Source: Chaenocephalus aceratus
Lineage: Eukaryota; Chordata; Actinopteri; Perciformes; Channichthyidae
Reading direction: 5' to 3'
Assembly: GCA_023974075.1 (NCBI GenBank)
Contig: CM043789.1
Location: forward strand, 32,818,040 to 32,882,039
Length of the DNA stretch: 64,000 nt
Part shown: positions 38,802-54,118 of the stretch, piece by piece
Position numbering within the stretch: the first letter of the stretch is position 1
How the letters are laid out: every line of letters begins with the position of its first letter
Notes under the pieces: model-generated
What the model was told of the DNA's origin: nothing
What the model saw: only the letters and a program-made list of their open reading frames with translations
The model's database searches: none
Translations under genes and position numbers: made by a program

Positions 38802-40493
38802 TGCCTTTGTACATCAAGGTAAATGCCGACCTTTTAGGTAATACTTATTTTCTCTCTGGCCTTCAGCGCCCAGGGACAGGAGCGAAGCAGGCCTATAATA
38901 AAGCAATAGACCTGGGCTCCGCCTGCTGCATTAGCTAGGATACACCTGGTTTGATGTCTCCTCACACTCCGTATGCCTTCCACGTAAGAGTGTACTGTGT
39001 GATCAGTTCCAGTAGTTTGTGGATGTAATAGTGTTATTATAGTACAACCGCACTCATTTCAGCATATCCTTAGTCTGTTCGGTGCTGAATTTAGTTTGAC
39101 ATGATACAAGAGGTGGCAGCAATAACAAGAGGAAAGTGGTTGGCCTAGTTAGAAACAGTGAGCTGTCCATGGTCCTGAATCCATTTCATATCTCTGTGTT
39201 TTGCTCTCTGTGAGTTCACCTCAGTCTCTGCTTTATTGGCATGCCATAGAGACTACTTACAGTACAGTGCTAACCAGTACATGTAATTTGCTGCACACAA
39301 AGATCAATCTGATAATAACAGATGGGCTGATTTACAATCTTGTTTTGTATTCAGCATGGTTGCCCGTTTCCCCTAATGTGAGACAACAATCAACACATCA
39401 TGCGAGAGTTATCTGAAAATACATTTCTTCCTCTGTAAATTGGCTTAACATCAAATTAGCTTAAGGCTATACTAAAGCAATGCACTCATGAAAGTAGGCT
39501 AACACCTACCTACTTTTGATTTACCTTAACTACAAATCCTGTAATCCTATGCATTGTTCAGCTGAACATATTTGAATGCTTGTTGTGCAGTCACACACAT
39601 TGCTATGCATTTGCCCTACAGTTCCAAATAGCCATTGGCTTCCATTCATTTCTGCTCTGAACTCTATGAGCAGTCTCTTGAAACAGGCTGATGTTGGGTA
39701 GTCCATCACAGTGAAGTAATGAAGGCTGCAAGTCGCAATATCATTACCATATCATATGTTGCAATGCATTTCATATGCAGATCCATAATGATAACAAAAC
39801 TTGGACCACCATTAAAGGGGCACTCCACTGATTGTACACATAAAGGGCAGACTGGTACTAGGATGGGTTGAATGCAGAGAACACATGTCACTGTTTGCTG
39901 TGTGCTCTGCATGTGTGACCATTATTCCATGAGAAGTACTACTCAGCTGGTGGGAAAGCTGTAAGAAATGTCAGTGTTGACATGTATGAGGGAATAACCC
40001 TGATGATGTCACCAGGGTGTTCACAGCTTGAGCAGAATACTCTGTGACAAACTGAGGTTTGGGTGTGGGGTCTGAAAGATGAGGTATAGTTTACCTGATA
40101 GGAGGGTCTTAAAAGATAACGATGGTATTGTGGCACGTAAAGCATTGTGGGTAATGTAGGATCTAGTGTTTTCAGACCTGACTCACCTGCATCAATTTTG
40201 ATTATCCTTTTTTCATGTCTGTTTCTTGTAAATCTCTCATTTTTATCTAAGAGCAACACTCACCGTTCTTAACCATCTTTATGCAGACCATGATGTTTAA
40301 AATAAATGGAAATGAATGAACGCCAATGGTTGCCTGAAACTGCACAATCAGATGCTAAAACTAAACATGTTTATCAAAATGGTTGTTTAAAGTGGCGTAC
40401 AAAAATAGAAAACACGGAAATAACATTGGAAGAGTCATTTACATTAAATCGTCTCCATACAAGTGGAAGTGAATGCCTAAATACACTGATGCC
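38802..40493. other. Non-coding stretch with one SINE fragment
   Basis: No gene recognised. Contains only the SINE 3' fragment at 39848-39930. Confidence 0.5.
39848..39930 (+). mobile_element. SINE 3' fragment
   Basis: ACTGGTACTAGGATGGGTTG, AATGCAGAGAACACATGTCA and CTCTGCATGTGTGACCATTA match the 3' part of the SINE at 53811-54118. The tRNA head and central domain are missing. Confidence 0.85.
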
Positions 40494-40512
40494 TCTCTCT
40501 CTCACACCCTCT

Positions 40513-40568
<56 letters not shown>

Positions 40569-40765
40569 TCTCTCTCCTTCTCTCTCCTCCTCATCCTCCC
40601 TCTCTCTCTCTCTCCCTCTCATCCTCTCTCTCTCCCTCTCCCCTCTCTCTCCTCCTCCTCTCCTCCTCTCCCTACCTCTCCTCTCTCCCTCTCCTCTCCT
40701 CGTCTCTCTCTCTCTCTCTCTCCCTCCTCTCTCGCTCCTCTCGCTCTCTCCTCTCTCTCTGGAGT
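40494..40765. repeat. (CT)n-rich pyrimidine tract
   Basis: About 270 bp of CT repeats with CCTC interruptions. The Leu/Ser-rich frames across it are artefacts. It sits just upstream of a CpG-rich block, a position at which such tracts often mark promoters. Confidence 0.95.
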
Positions 40766-40857
40766 GTTGTTGGTTGGGCAGCAGTGTCTCAGTATCTGCT
40801 CTCCTGACACACGGAGGCAGTTATCTTCTCTGTCTGTTCTGTCTTTAGTATCTTAAC

Positions 40858-41200
40858 GGTGAGGTGAATGTAAATCTCGGTATGGAGGACCGCGGCTCTA
40901 GTTTCCCCCCCCCGTCGGAGACACGCAAACTCACCGGCGGACAATTAAGACGTTAAAGGGCACATACCGGCCGGTTGTCAACGGAAAACGCCGCTGCTGT
41001 TGTTTTATCACAGTGAGGCTCACTAATGTTTACTTCTTCTTCTTCTTCTTCTTCCTCCTCTTCTTTTTATATCTACGCGTCTTCGAAAACAGATGCCCTG
41101 CTCGGTTAGTTACGGACAAAACGCGGATAAATCCGCCAAGCCGTCTTCCCCAATTTTCAAGAGGAGCTCTCACCCGAAGGTAAAACGGCTCCAAAACTGT
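40858..41200 (+). promoter_or_regulatory. CpG-rich block, candidate promoter / 5' UTR
   Basis: Dense CpG (for example CACCGGCGGACAATTAAGAC, ACCGGCCGG, AACGCCGCTG, ACGCGTCTTCG, AAACGCGGATAAATCCGCC) within about 320 bp, unlike the CpG-poor surroundings and not inside a recognised mobile element. A short frame at 40882-40956 (24 codons, MEDRGSS start) could be an upstream ORF. GTGAGG at 40859 is a possible donor site after CTTAACG. Interpretation as a promoter is inference. Confidence 0.45.
41093..41179 (+). CDS. Candidate first coding exon of an unknown host gene
   Basis: An ATG directly follows an acceptor-like site (pyrimidine tract CTTCTTCCTCCTCTTC, then AACAG at 41088-41092), although the distance from the tract to AG is long. 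The frame reads MPCSVSYGQNADKSAKPSSP and continues for 29 codons to CACCCGAAG, followed by a donor GTAAAA at 41180 in phase 0. It is Ser/Lys/Pro-rich, basic and low-complexity, with no domain. The ATG could also be in an unspliced 5' region, with the CT tract being promoter. The CpG-rich context supports a real 5' gene end. I do not recognise the protein and found no following exon that joins in phase. Confidence 0.35.
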
Positions 41201-44200
41201 TGAATTGATGCTCGATGTTTGTGTTTTTTAGCCCACGTTTCGCCCACTGCATAGACGTGTGTTCACTTATTTAGTGTCATATCTTTGAGGAGTGAACATT
41301 TCGTCCAAATTGGATGACTCATGCTGAATCCAAATGTTGTTTTGGAGTCAATAGGCTATGTAACTGCGCCTTTGCGGGGTTAAAAAACATGCAGGCTGTT
41401 TCTTGAACATTTGGCCGGATGTCGGTGTTGCAGGTGTGTTAAACAAAACAACAGTGGGCGATCTGTCTGTGTGATGTTGTGATGTGTGACTGAAATGATT
41501 CAGCTCCTCCTCCGCGGTTTTCTCAGCAATGTTTCACGGTAAGATAAATGCGTACTGGAGGTTTGGAGTCTTGGCTGGTATGGACATTTTGACATGTCAG
41601 ATTGGGTCAATAAGATGTTTATCATAGACCAAAGGGTTGCATGCATTGTGCCACAAAAACAAAAATCACTTCCTACATTATGACTATGGAATAGAAGAGT
41701 GTGTTTCTCACAATATTTGTTGCAATACAATACGAAGCAGCCTGTCCTCCAAGAACAATTCAGAGCCTACACTCCACCAATGTCAGGTGGCCCAAATGAA
41801 ACTAGAGACTTGTATTATCTCCAATGGTTACTGTTGAACATAAAGAGGCATGCTTTTATTGGTTCAAAACACTCAGATACCCTTAAGATGAGTGAATCAA
41901 GTAGCTTTTTCTCTACTCTGACAAGAGAATTGTGACAAACAATATCTGTGTTTTATGGGCGATGAAAGACATTGCATTTAGTAGAATGCCAGTTTCTGCA
42001 AATAATGAAATATTTGGGTGTCTTTCAAAGGACAAACAATTATAAGAAGGCCACCATGTTCCCACTGGTGCATCCTAACATGAGACCTACTTCTAGAGAT
42101 GATGATTTAGCTCAGGATCCCACTCCACTATTCACAAGGTCAGTGAATCCACAAACTCATATGAATCCACTCAGCAGTCACTCACTTTCCCACAGCAGGG
42201 ATGAGCAGGGCCAGCTCAAACATATTGAGTGTAGAGATACCAGAAAATAAGATATTGATAAAAAAACTGGCACGCAGAATAAGATAGATCCTGCTGTCAC
42301 TCTATGTCACTTTGAAGGAGGCAACACCATTCATTGATCCAGCAGTGCTCATCCAGGGATACTAATCAAGTTAAATCAATAGTATTTTTCCCCCAACAGT
42401 TTCATTAAATTAACTCTACTGTAGATGACATAAGACGAGCTGTAATCACTTGATGTACTACAACAGGCGTGGATCTGTTAGTATGTTGCGGTGTCTTTCA
42501 TTCCATCAAATTAATGGATTTGGGTCCAGCTACCCTTTTAGCGCAGCCTTTTGAGTGACCTGAAAAGCAGCCTAACTGCTGTGTTCGTGGCCTCAATTTG
42601 CTTCAGCTGCAAAAAAATGACAGTAAAAAAAAAGCAGGCCACGCTAACTCATAGCCATTTATGTCCATCTTCCCGCTCGCTCTCTCATCCACTTTCACAC
42701 ACTCTACCTCTCTCTTCCTGCTGCGAGTATGCACTCACTCAAACTGTGTCTCATCGCATCTCATCATTCTCAGCAGCACTCTGCCCTCTCTGCTTGTCTC
42801 TGTCACACACGCACACAAAAAAGAGGCGCACCAGCAAACAGCCATGTTGGACATCATGTGATCAAATCTGTGGAGTTTGCACTTCCCTCTTCTGTGCATC
42901 ATCTCTGTGTCACACTTAGGGTGTCTGTGTTTATTTTTCTTGGTTCATTGTTGACATTCTGCACTTCATCTTGACTGGTTGTTGTGTCCAGTATATTATG
43001 ACCCCTCTTTGACCTTAGAACGAGGTTATCTGTTTGTTTTGGTATATGTTACCAACATATGTGTGTCATGTGACATATTATGGACAGAAAGAAAGAGCAC
43101 CAGAATTAAACTCCCCAACCCCAGAGGGATACCGAGGGCAGGTCATTATTATTTTCTCTAATGCGCAGTGGCTTCATTTTAGAAGGATGCTATATTGCAG
43201 AGGGCCATTTATAATGTATAGAGCAGTCCTGTATTAAATATCTGCAGAGTCGGAGGTGTGTATTCCACCGCTCAGTCAGAGGGCTTGATTACATCATATT
43301 GCCTCAATGAAGGAATGAAGGCATGATGAGGATTTGGGGATAAATATTTCGCTCTTGTGTTTCTGCAGATAAAACGTCGCTATGTTGAGTTTTTGGAGTG
43401 TGTGGGTGCAGTCATTATTCATGTTTTAGTGGATGCTTTAATGTTACTGCAGCAAATATGGGTTAGAATGTTGGCATCTTATAGAAAAAGGTTTAAGACA
43501 AAAAGTTGGTGTCACCGTTGCTGAAATCCAAGGATGAAAACATAAAAGGAAGCGTGGGATCAGGTATCAACAGACTGAATCTGCAGAAACAGATAAAGTA
43601 GCAGAGGTCTATATTTAAACGGCCTCACAAGAGAGATAAGATGTCTTCATTCCCCACAGTTGGAAACTGTGTATGCTGAAGAAACCAAATCTTTCATATC
43701 GCTGTGTCCTTTTTCTTGTTCTTTATAAAGCTTTAAAATAGATCACAGCCTCGCATCTATTTGAGATATTGGTACAGGTTGTTTTTTGGATGAAGAGCAT
43801 TCGGTTTTCATTTGAGAGCTAAAAAAGACATCACATTTGTTTCTTTACTCTCCGTGGCAGGTATAACCAGCAATATCAAAACTGAATCATTCTGACATTG
43901 AAAAAGTCACCCCCTTGTTGTTCTCCGTTTGCCACAAGTTATTCACCGTTGTATAAAAACAATCCCATGGGATATTCGACAACAAGATAACTGTCGTAAT
44001 TATAAACTATAGTTGAAGTGCAAAAAAAAAGTAAACTGGATGCAAGCAAAGTACATTTCAGGAATGTGTTCCTTAAACTACAGCCATTGCAGAACTGAAT
44101 GAAAGAAATGTTAGTCATGCAGATTAAGTCGTGGCACATTTGGCACCCATCTGCTCATTACTCAAAGTAACACTAAATGTAACGTTAGAAAATGTGCACG

Positions 44201-47097
44201 TGTCACTGCTGCAAGTCTCTCTCATCGCTTTGCTTACTTTTCTCTCACCTGTCAGACTTTCACATTTCAGCTGTCATGAGCACAAACTTGCTGAGTTTAT
44301 CTAAAACCAAAGATTTGATTGTGCACCCCACCCACTCCCAGCCTTCTACTTTTCAGGCTTGAAATTGCAGCAGTGTATTTTGGGGATAGCTGTCATGCAG
44401 TAAGACACTTTTGACATCAATTAAAGCCTCCTCTACGAGTCAAAAACATAACAGAATCCTAATTAAACCGTACGTCTCACTTTCCGAAGGTGGCAGGCTT
44501 AAGAATGGGTGCCAGTCTCTCTTTTCACTTGCCCTGCAGCTAATAGCCATGCGAGCTGGGCTGGACTGGGACACGAGGGTTGGCACAGGTTCAGGCTGGC
44601 AAAGGAGTAGCTTTACCACTGAGGCTGTTGTAATTCTGCACACCACATGACATGCTACCATGGTTGGCGTGATGCGCGTTAGCACTGCAAAAAGGGAGGA
44701 ATTACAACACACTGGTCGAACTAATAGATTCAGAAAAACTGTGGATTATTAGTACCATTCACTGGCTGTGCTTTCCATTGATTACTCCTCCAGTGTTTGT
44801 GCCTAGCAAATATGTCAGGGGAAGATAGCATTTAGTTTGATAAGCATAGTGCGGTAATGCTAATCTTTTCATGAAAATATAAGTTGATGCAATACTGCAT
44901 TAGCACCCCGGTCAGACGTGGTAAAAGAAACACGTTGTACAAAGTGTGCATACTGATTTCTCAAACATTTATCGACCGCCTATTAGAAATGCATTTTATT
45001 CACTGAGGAGATTCTTTACTCCCTGGCTCTTCACATAATATATTCTGTAAAATTAAACTCATGTGGTACTCCGATGATTATTCACTCTTTAAAATGTCTA
45101 CCACTTAAAGTTATGCAAAACACCCACCTGAGTTCAACACATGTTTACCTGGCCCTGGGAGAGATCCAAATGATGCCCAGGTGTTCATACAAATGAAAGC
45201 AGTTGTTGTTTGCTTTTATGTGAGTGTCTTGATATTGTGATGGACTGAGTTATAGTTGGAGGAAATGTCTAGTGGTCAGTCAGTCCCCAGACTAACCTCC
45301 CATTTCTTGGCCGTGTAATGGCTCGATTAAAGCACACACACACACACACACACACATTAAGCAAATTGAAAAAGGATTAAGATGTGAATGTCAGGTGGTT
45401 ACTCTATTTGTGTCAGTGCCATCCATGAGATAACTTTAAGCGATTAACCGACCGAATACCCAAAATAATGCAACGTGTTTTATAGCGTTGGCATCTGGAT
45501 TAAAATCCTGTGTGCAATGGCAATTATTTTGTGTTTGTCTGGAAAGTGGTGATCGTCAGGAGACTTTTTGTTTTCAGCTTGTTTAGCTGATAGAATATCC
45601 TTTTTTCTTTGAGGGGAATGTAATTGTTACCTAACAGAGTGTGACGCAAAACAGTATCGTTGAGGCCGATGGCGTGTAAAAAGTCGTTATGACAGATCCA
45701 TGTTAGGTTTGTGTTCTCATGAATATGTGTGTGTGTGTGCCTCTTTGCGTGTCTCGTGAGCCGTGGTTTGTGTCTGATTGTGATGCAGAAGTCCTTTGAA
45801 GTGTAAGAAATGTTTTTCTCTCGAGTGAAATTATTTCCTGGTCTTGTCAGCCAATGTAGAAGAAAACAAATATATTTTCAGGAATGTCTCTTTCATTTTT
45901 TCCTCACCCTAATCCTTCCACCTCCCAACCCACCCAGCCCCTTCATCCCCCCCTCCACCGAGCCCCCTTATAACAGGGCTGTTCCACACTCAGGCCCTGC
46001 ATTAAGATGCAGACCCCTCTCTCTCCTGCTTTTTCTCTCTGGCCTTAATCCTTTCCTCCTCAGTTCTATGAATGATAGCCTCAGCGACTACCACCCCCCG
46101 TGTCTGACAGGCAAAGGCCCGTAGCTAAACATAATGGTGAGAAAATGGCCGCAGTCAGAAGATGTGTCTTTGTGAGAAGAGGTTAAGCTGTCAGCTGCTC
46201 AATCATAACAGTGGGAGTGTAGACCCAGGAACCTGACACACAGAAAGGTCCCTGTCAGGCCCACAGCATATGGAGAAAATGGAGAGCTGAATGGTAAATA
46301 CAAACCACTGTTTTAGCTTTATCTACAGTAATTCAGATTGTGATACAAATGTGTGAGGTCAGATTTAGTTGATGAATGTGGTTGATTGTCTGTTGTCTTT
46401 GAAATGATCGGATCCAGGTCTGTTTCAGATTTGATGAGCGAGTCGAGTTTTTACGTACATACAAGATTTTTGTTCATCTGGGACTTTACATCAGCTGTGA
46501 TATGCTTTGTGAGCTTTTGTTTGTGTACCATTTGAATCTAATTAGTGCAAACTTCGGTTTCCTCCGAAGAACATGAGTAACCACTGATTACTTTTTAACT
46601 CTAAGATTACTTTAATTCTTAACTGAGTTTTGTTCTATAGCCTGCTAAAATGAAATGTCATTCCACATTTTAAATCTTATATAAAGACTGACAGAAACAC
46701 TCGAGCACATAACCCACTGTGTTGTTGTCATGCTTCTCCACTCTTTATGCCAAGCTAAGCTAAGCTAACCTTCTCCTGGCCATACTGTAGCTTCACCCTT
46801 TCTTCTTTGAACCACCACACACACTTTCGCTGATAACTTTGGCTACTGCTGCCCCCTCTCCACTCAGTTTTCTAACAGCATGAGAGAATTGTTTGTTATT
46901 ATTAGTAGTGAGACCACTTCCCAGCTGGACAGAGAATCTCATTGAGATGCAAGACCCCCCACTAGAGAAGCAAGTGGAAAAATAAAATTAGAAGACACAC
47001 GGACAAGCAGAAAGGAGGCCCACCTCTGTGTTCAATTGACCTTTGTTTACTCTACTCACAAAGCCTCTGTAATCATCTCTCCCTCTCTCTTTAAAAC
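41180..47097. other. Non-coding, intron-like stretch
   Basis: About 5.9 kb without recognised exons, RNA genes or complete mobile elements. It contains a short (CA)n at 45333-45356, a pyrimidine-rich segment at 45890-45970, and CCAAGCTAAGCTAAGCTAAC at about 46749-46770, a word I associate with dispersed percomorph repeats (low certainty). Confidence 0.5.
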
Positions 47098-47116
47098 ACC
47101 CACCCACACACACACA

Positions 47117-47153
<37 letters not shown>

Positions 47154-47190
47154 ATACACATATACACATACATACACACACATACACACG
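47098..47190. repeat. (CA)n / (CATA)n microsatellite
   Basis: CA tract with CCCA interruptions, passing into CACATA/CATACA units. Confidence 0.95.
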
Positions 47191-47389
47191 CTGTGTTAAA
47201 AGGAATAGATTCACTTAGATTCTCTGTGAATTCTGCATAATAATGGTATCTGGGTTTCCTGTGTAATGCAGGTGGAGAAGTTATCAGCTTGTGACATTTT
47301 GTTTCACTTTTTTACATTTTATTACAATAGTTTGCTCAAGAATCACAATTTACACATACTCAATTTACACATACGTTAGTCAAGATTAA

Positions 47390-47870
47390 AGGTGGGGTAG
47401 GTAAGTTTCAGAAACCGGCTCGAGTGCACTAACATTTGAAAGTACACAGCCGAAAAGAATCCGCCCCTTCCTTCAGACTTCCTGACAGAGCACCTCCTCC
47501 AACACACATGAACGCGCACATGACGTCAGCAGACTGGTGGAAGTGGCCGCCTGTTGCTGGCGAGTCATTGAAGTACTGCTGCAATGCACGCCCAATGAGG
47601 GCACGCCCAATGAGGGCACGAGATACATTTGTGCGTGCACGAGATGGAAGACTGACAAGACAGGGCGGCAATCCAATCGGTTTAGCCGGCCCGGCTAAAC
47701 GGATTGGTTGTACTTTTTACAGTACTACGGCTTCCACAGATGACATTTTTGTATGGATTTTTTGTCAAAGCACTTCAGATATTCATTGCTATCGGGATGT
47801 TAAGAGCATTCCATGGAATATAACAAAAAGTGTATCTCGAGCCGGTTTCTCAAACGTACCTACCCCACCT
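47390..47870. mobile_element. TTAA-flanked MITE, copy 2, complete
   Basis: 481 bp. Ends are AGGTGGGGTAGGTAAGTTTC and, complemented, AGGTGGGGTAGGTACGTTTG; about 33 of 35 terminal positions pair. TTAA on both sides (47386-47389, 47871-47874). The interior is in inverse orientation to copy 1 at 24316. A near-perfect internal palindrome centres on GGTTTAGCCGG/CCCGGCTAAAC (about 47677-47706). CACGCCCAATGAGGG is repeated twice in tandem (about 47588-47617). No transposase. Confidence 0.9.
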
Positions 47871-47874
47871 TTAA

Positions 47875-48689
47875 CTGGATATGTTTGCAGTATTTGAAAA
47901 GGTGGGTGGTAAAACGTTTTGGTTAGTGATACCTTTATCATTTTCCTCCCTCACAGTAACCCATTAACAACCTGCTGTTTTTGTTGTTAAAATAATAAGG
48001 CGCTGCATTGTCAGTTTAATGTGATCTGTATATTTAGAGAATCCCTAAAAAGTTACAAATAAAACATGTCTGAGGTGGTTTATGAGATAAAATGTAATGG
48101 CAGGGTGTAATGGTTTTTGTTCATGATTTTTAAGAATTATAAAAAAGAAATTGATCTTTGCCGATTTCTATCTCTGGTCATCTAAGTTTGGTTTTATTGC
48201 CCAACAAATGCAAAGATATTTCATAAATTCTTGTTGACTTTGGTTTAGAACAGCTAAAGACTTCACTGGTAACAATTAGTAAAACGTTTAAAAAAAATAA
48301 TTAAAAGCTCAAGCGAAAAATACAATGCGTGCCTCGGTAAGCCAAGATTCATAATTGCAGTGTTACAGCGGGCTGATTTTCTTTCACAAATTGAGTATTA
48401 ACTGATACGGCATTCAGCACAGGAGGAATAACGCAGCGTGCCACACATGAATGATTTTGGAGAGACGGAAAGAACCAGGCTGCATGTGAATACAGAGAGT
48501 TTGCTTTCGCTCACTAATTGCCTGACATGATGCAGACTTTGATTCCACGCTGCTGTTTGCTGTGACACCAAGACGTCACTCATAGAGGAGACATGAGTCA
48601 TGACTGTGTCACTTTGTTCAGACCTCTTCGGTTGCATCTGATTAGATTGTGCAGCCCCTGAGAGTGAAGTATTGTCTCCTCTTTGATTA
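47875..48689. other. Non-coding stretch, nothing recognised
   Basis: No exon or repeat terminus recognised. Confidence 0.5.
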
Positions 48690-49404
48690 GATCCAGTGTG
48701 CATGTGGAGATGGTCACTTATATCAAGTCCTGTTTCTCACTTGAGGCCAGGAAAAGGCTAGTCACTGTGACCTTTTTACCTGTGCTGGACTATGGGGATC
48801 TGGTCTATATGAATGCACCGGCCAATTGCCTGGTCAAGTTAGATGCTGCGTATCACAGTGCACTAAGATTTGTGACAAACTGTAAAGCATTAACCCATCA
48901 CTGTACCCTGTATGCAAGGGCTGGTTTGCTTTCACTAACTGCACGGAGGCTCAGTCACTGGTACATTTTTATATACAAAGCCATGTTAGGGAAACTTCCA
49001 TCTTATATCTGCTCCCTGATCTCACGGAGAATTGTAAGTGGCTACTGCCTGAGATCGAATGCTGTGGTTTTATTAAATGTGCCAACTGCTAGGACTGTCT
49101 TAGGGAAGACAGCTTTTAGATGCGCAGCTCCTCTGTCTTGGAATAGTCTGCAAATTAAATGGAAACTGAACAATCTGGTGCCACTAAATGTTTTTAAAGC
49201 TCGGTTGGATGCTACTCAATCGGAAGCTATTGGTACCTGTCTATGTGGATAATTATGTAAATGATGCTGTATGATGTCCTTTTGTTGTTCTGTTTATGCT
49301 TTTATGTTTCATGTGGAACTACTTGAGCAGTTCTCCCTTGAAAAAGAGATCAATGATCTCAATGGGATGTATCTGTATGAATAAAGGTTTGAAATGAAAT
49401 GAAT
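48690..49404 (+). pseudogene. LINE RT C-terminal remnant and 3' tail
   Basis: Open frame to 49252 encoding the post-catalytic RT region: EARKRLVTVTFLPVLDYGD, AAYHSALRFVTNC, RRLSHWYIFIYKAMLGKLP, ending SWNSLQIKWKLNNL and VFKARLDA. The 3' UTR has CCCTTGAAAAAGAGATC-ATGATCTC, then AATAAAGGTTTGAAATG. It is the same family as the tail at 25060. The catalytic RT core and endonuclease are missing. Likely in the L2/CR1/Rex1 group; exact clade unassigned. Surprisingly, about 185 codons remain open, so it is a fairly young fragment. Confidence 0.85.
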
Positions 49405-53424
<4,020 letters not shown>

Positions 53425-53810
53425 TATTCACTTCCACGGAGACGATTTAATGTAAATGACTAAATCACAAGTGTGGTGAATCAATTGACTTCAGAAGGGG
53501 AACAACACTGAATCCATCCACTACAGCACTTAGTGTGGAGAACAGTGTGTGTGTACATGATTTGTGTTTTTGTGTCAGTTTTATGTTTCAAATTTCCACC
53601 GGTGTGTGTATTTTTATATCTCTTTTCTGTCACAGGACTACACGTTTAAAGCCATGCTACTGCCTCTGGGAGGCTGGGTTTTGACACGGATGCATTGAGC
53701 TAAATGCGTCTTCACGCTAACATTCTAAAAATAACACTGAGTACTGCTGTAAGCATAATGTTGGACATTTTGCAATCTCAGTTAAGCATAACAGGGTAAA
53801 AGTTGCTAAG

Positions 53811-54118
53811 TCCGGCAGTGGCTCAGTCAGTAGGGGCTTGGACTGGGAGCTGTAGGGTTGCCGGTTCAAGTCCCCGAACAGACTTAAAGTATAGAGTGTG
53901 GACTGCTACTTGGAGTTACCCCAGTTCACCTCCTGCCCTGCCGTGGTGCCCATGAGCAAGGCACCGGACCCACACTCCAATTGCTCCCCGGGCGCTGTAC
54001 AATAGCTGCCCACTGCTCCTCGTACTAGACTCCTGGTACTAGGGTGGGTTAAATGCAGAGAACACATTTCACTGTGTCTGCTGTGTGCTCTGCATGTGTG
54101 ACCATTAAAGAGGGTTTC
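53811..54118 (+). mobile_element. V-type tRNA-derived SINE, near complete
   Basis: Head: GGCAGTGGCTCAGTCAGTAG (A-box region) and GGTTCAAGTCC (B box). Central V-type domain: GTGGTGCCCATGAGCAAGGC, then CTCCCCGGGCGCT. 3' part: GGGTGGGTTAAATGCAGAGA and CTGCATGTGTGACCATTAAA. The order tRNA head, V domain, LINE-like tail defines a V-SINE. The tail passes into TTATTCTTCTTC. A 3' fragment of the same family is at 39848. Confidence 0.9.

Noticed and set aside
40306..40856. Long Leu/Ser/Pro-rich open frames (up to 180 codons)
   Set aside because: They are translations of the CT-repeat tract; composition follows the dinucleotide and no start or splice context supports a protein.
53811..53890. Functional tRNA gene
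   Set aside because: A and B boxes are present, but the sequence continues into a V-type SINE domain and tail, and a clean cloverleaf with paired acceptor arms was not seen.
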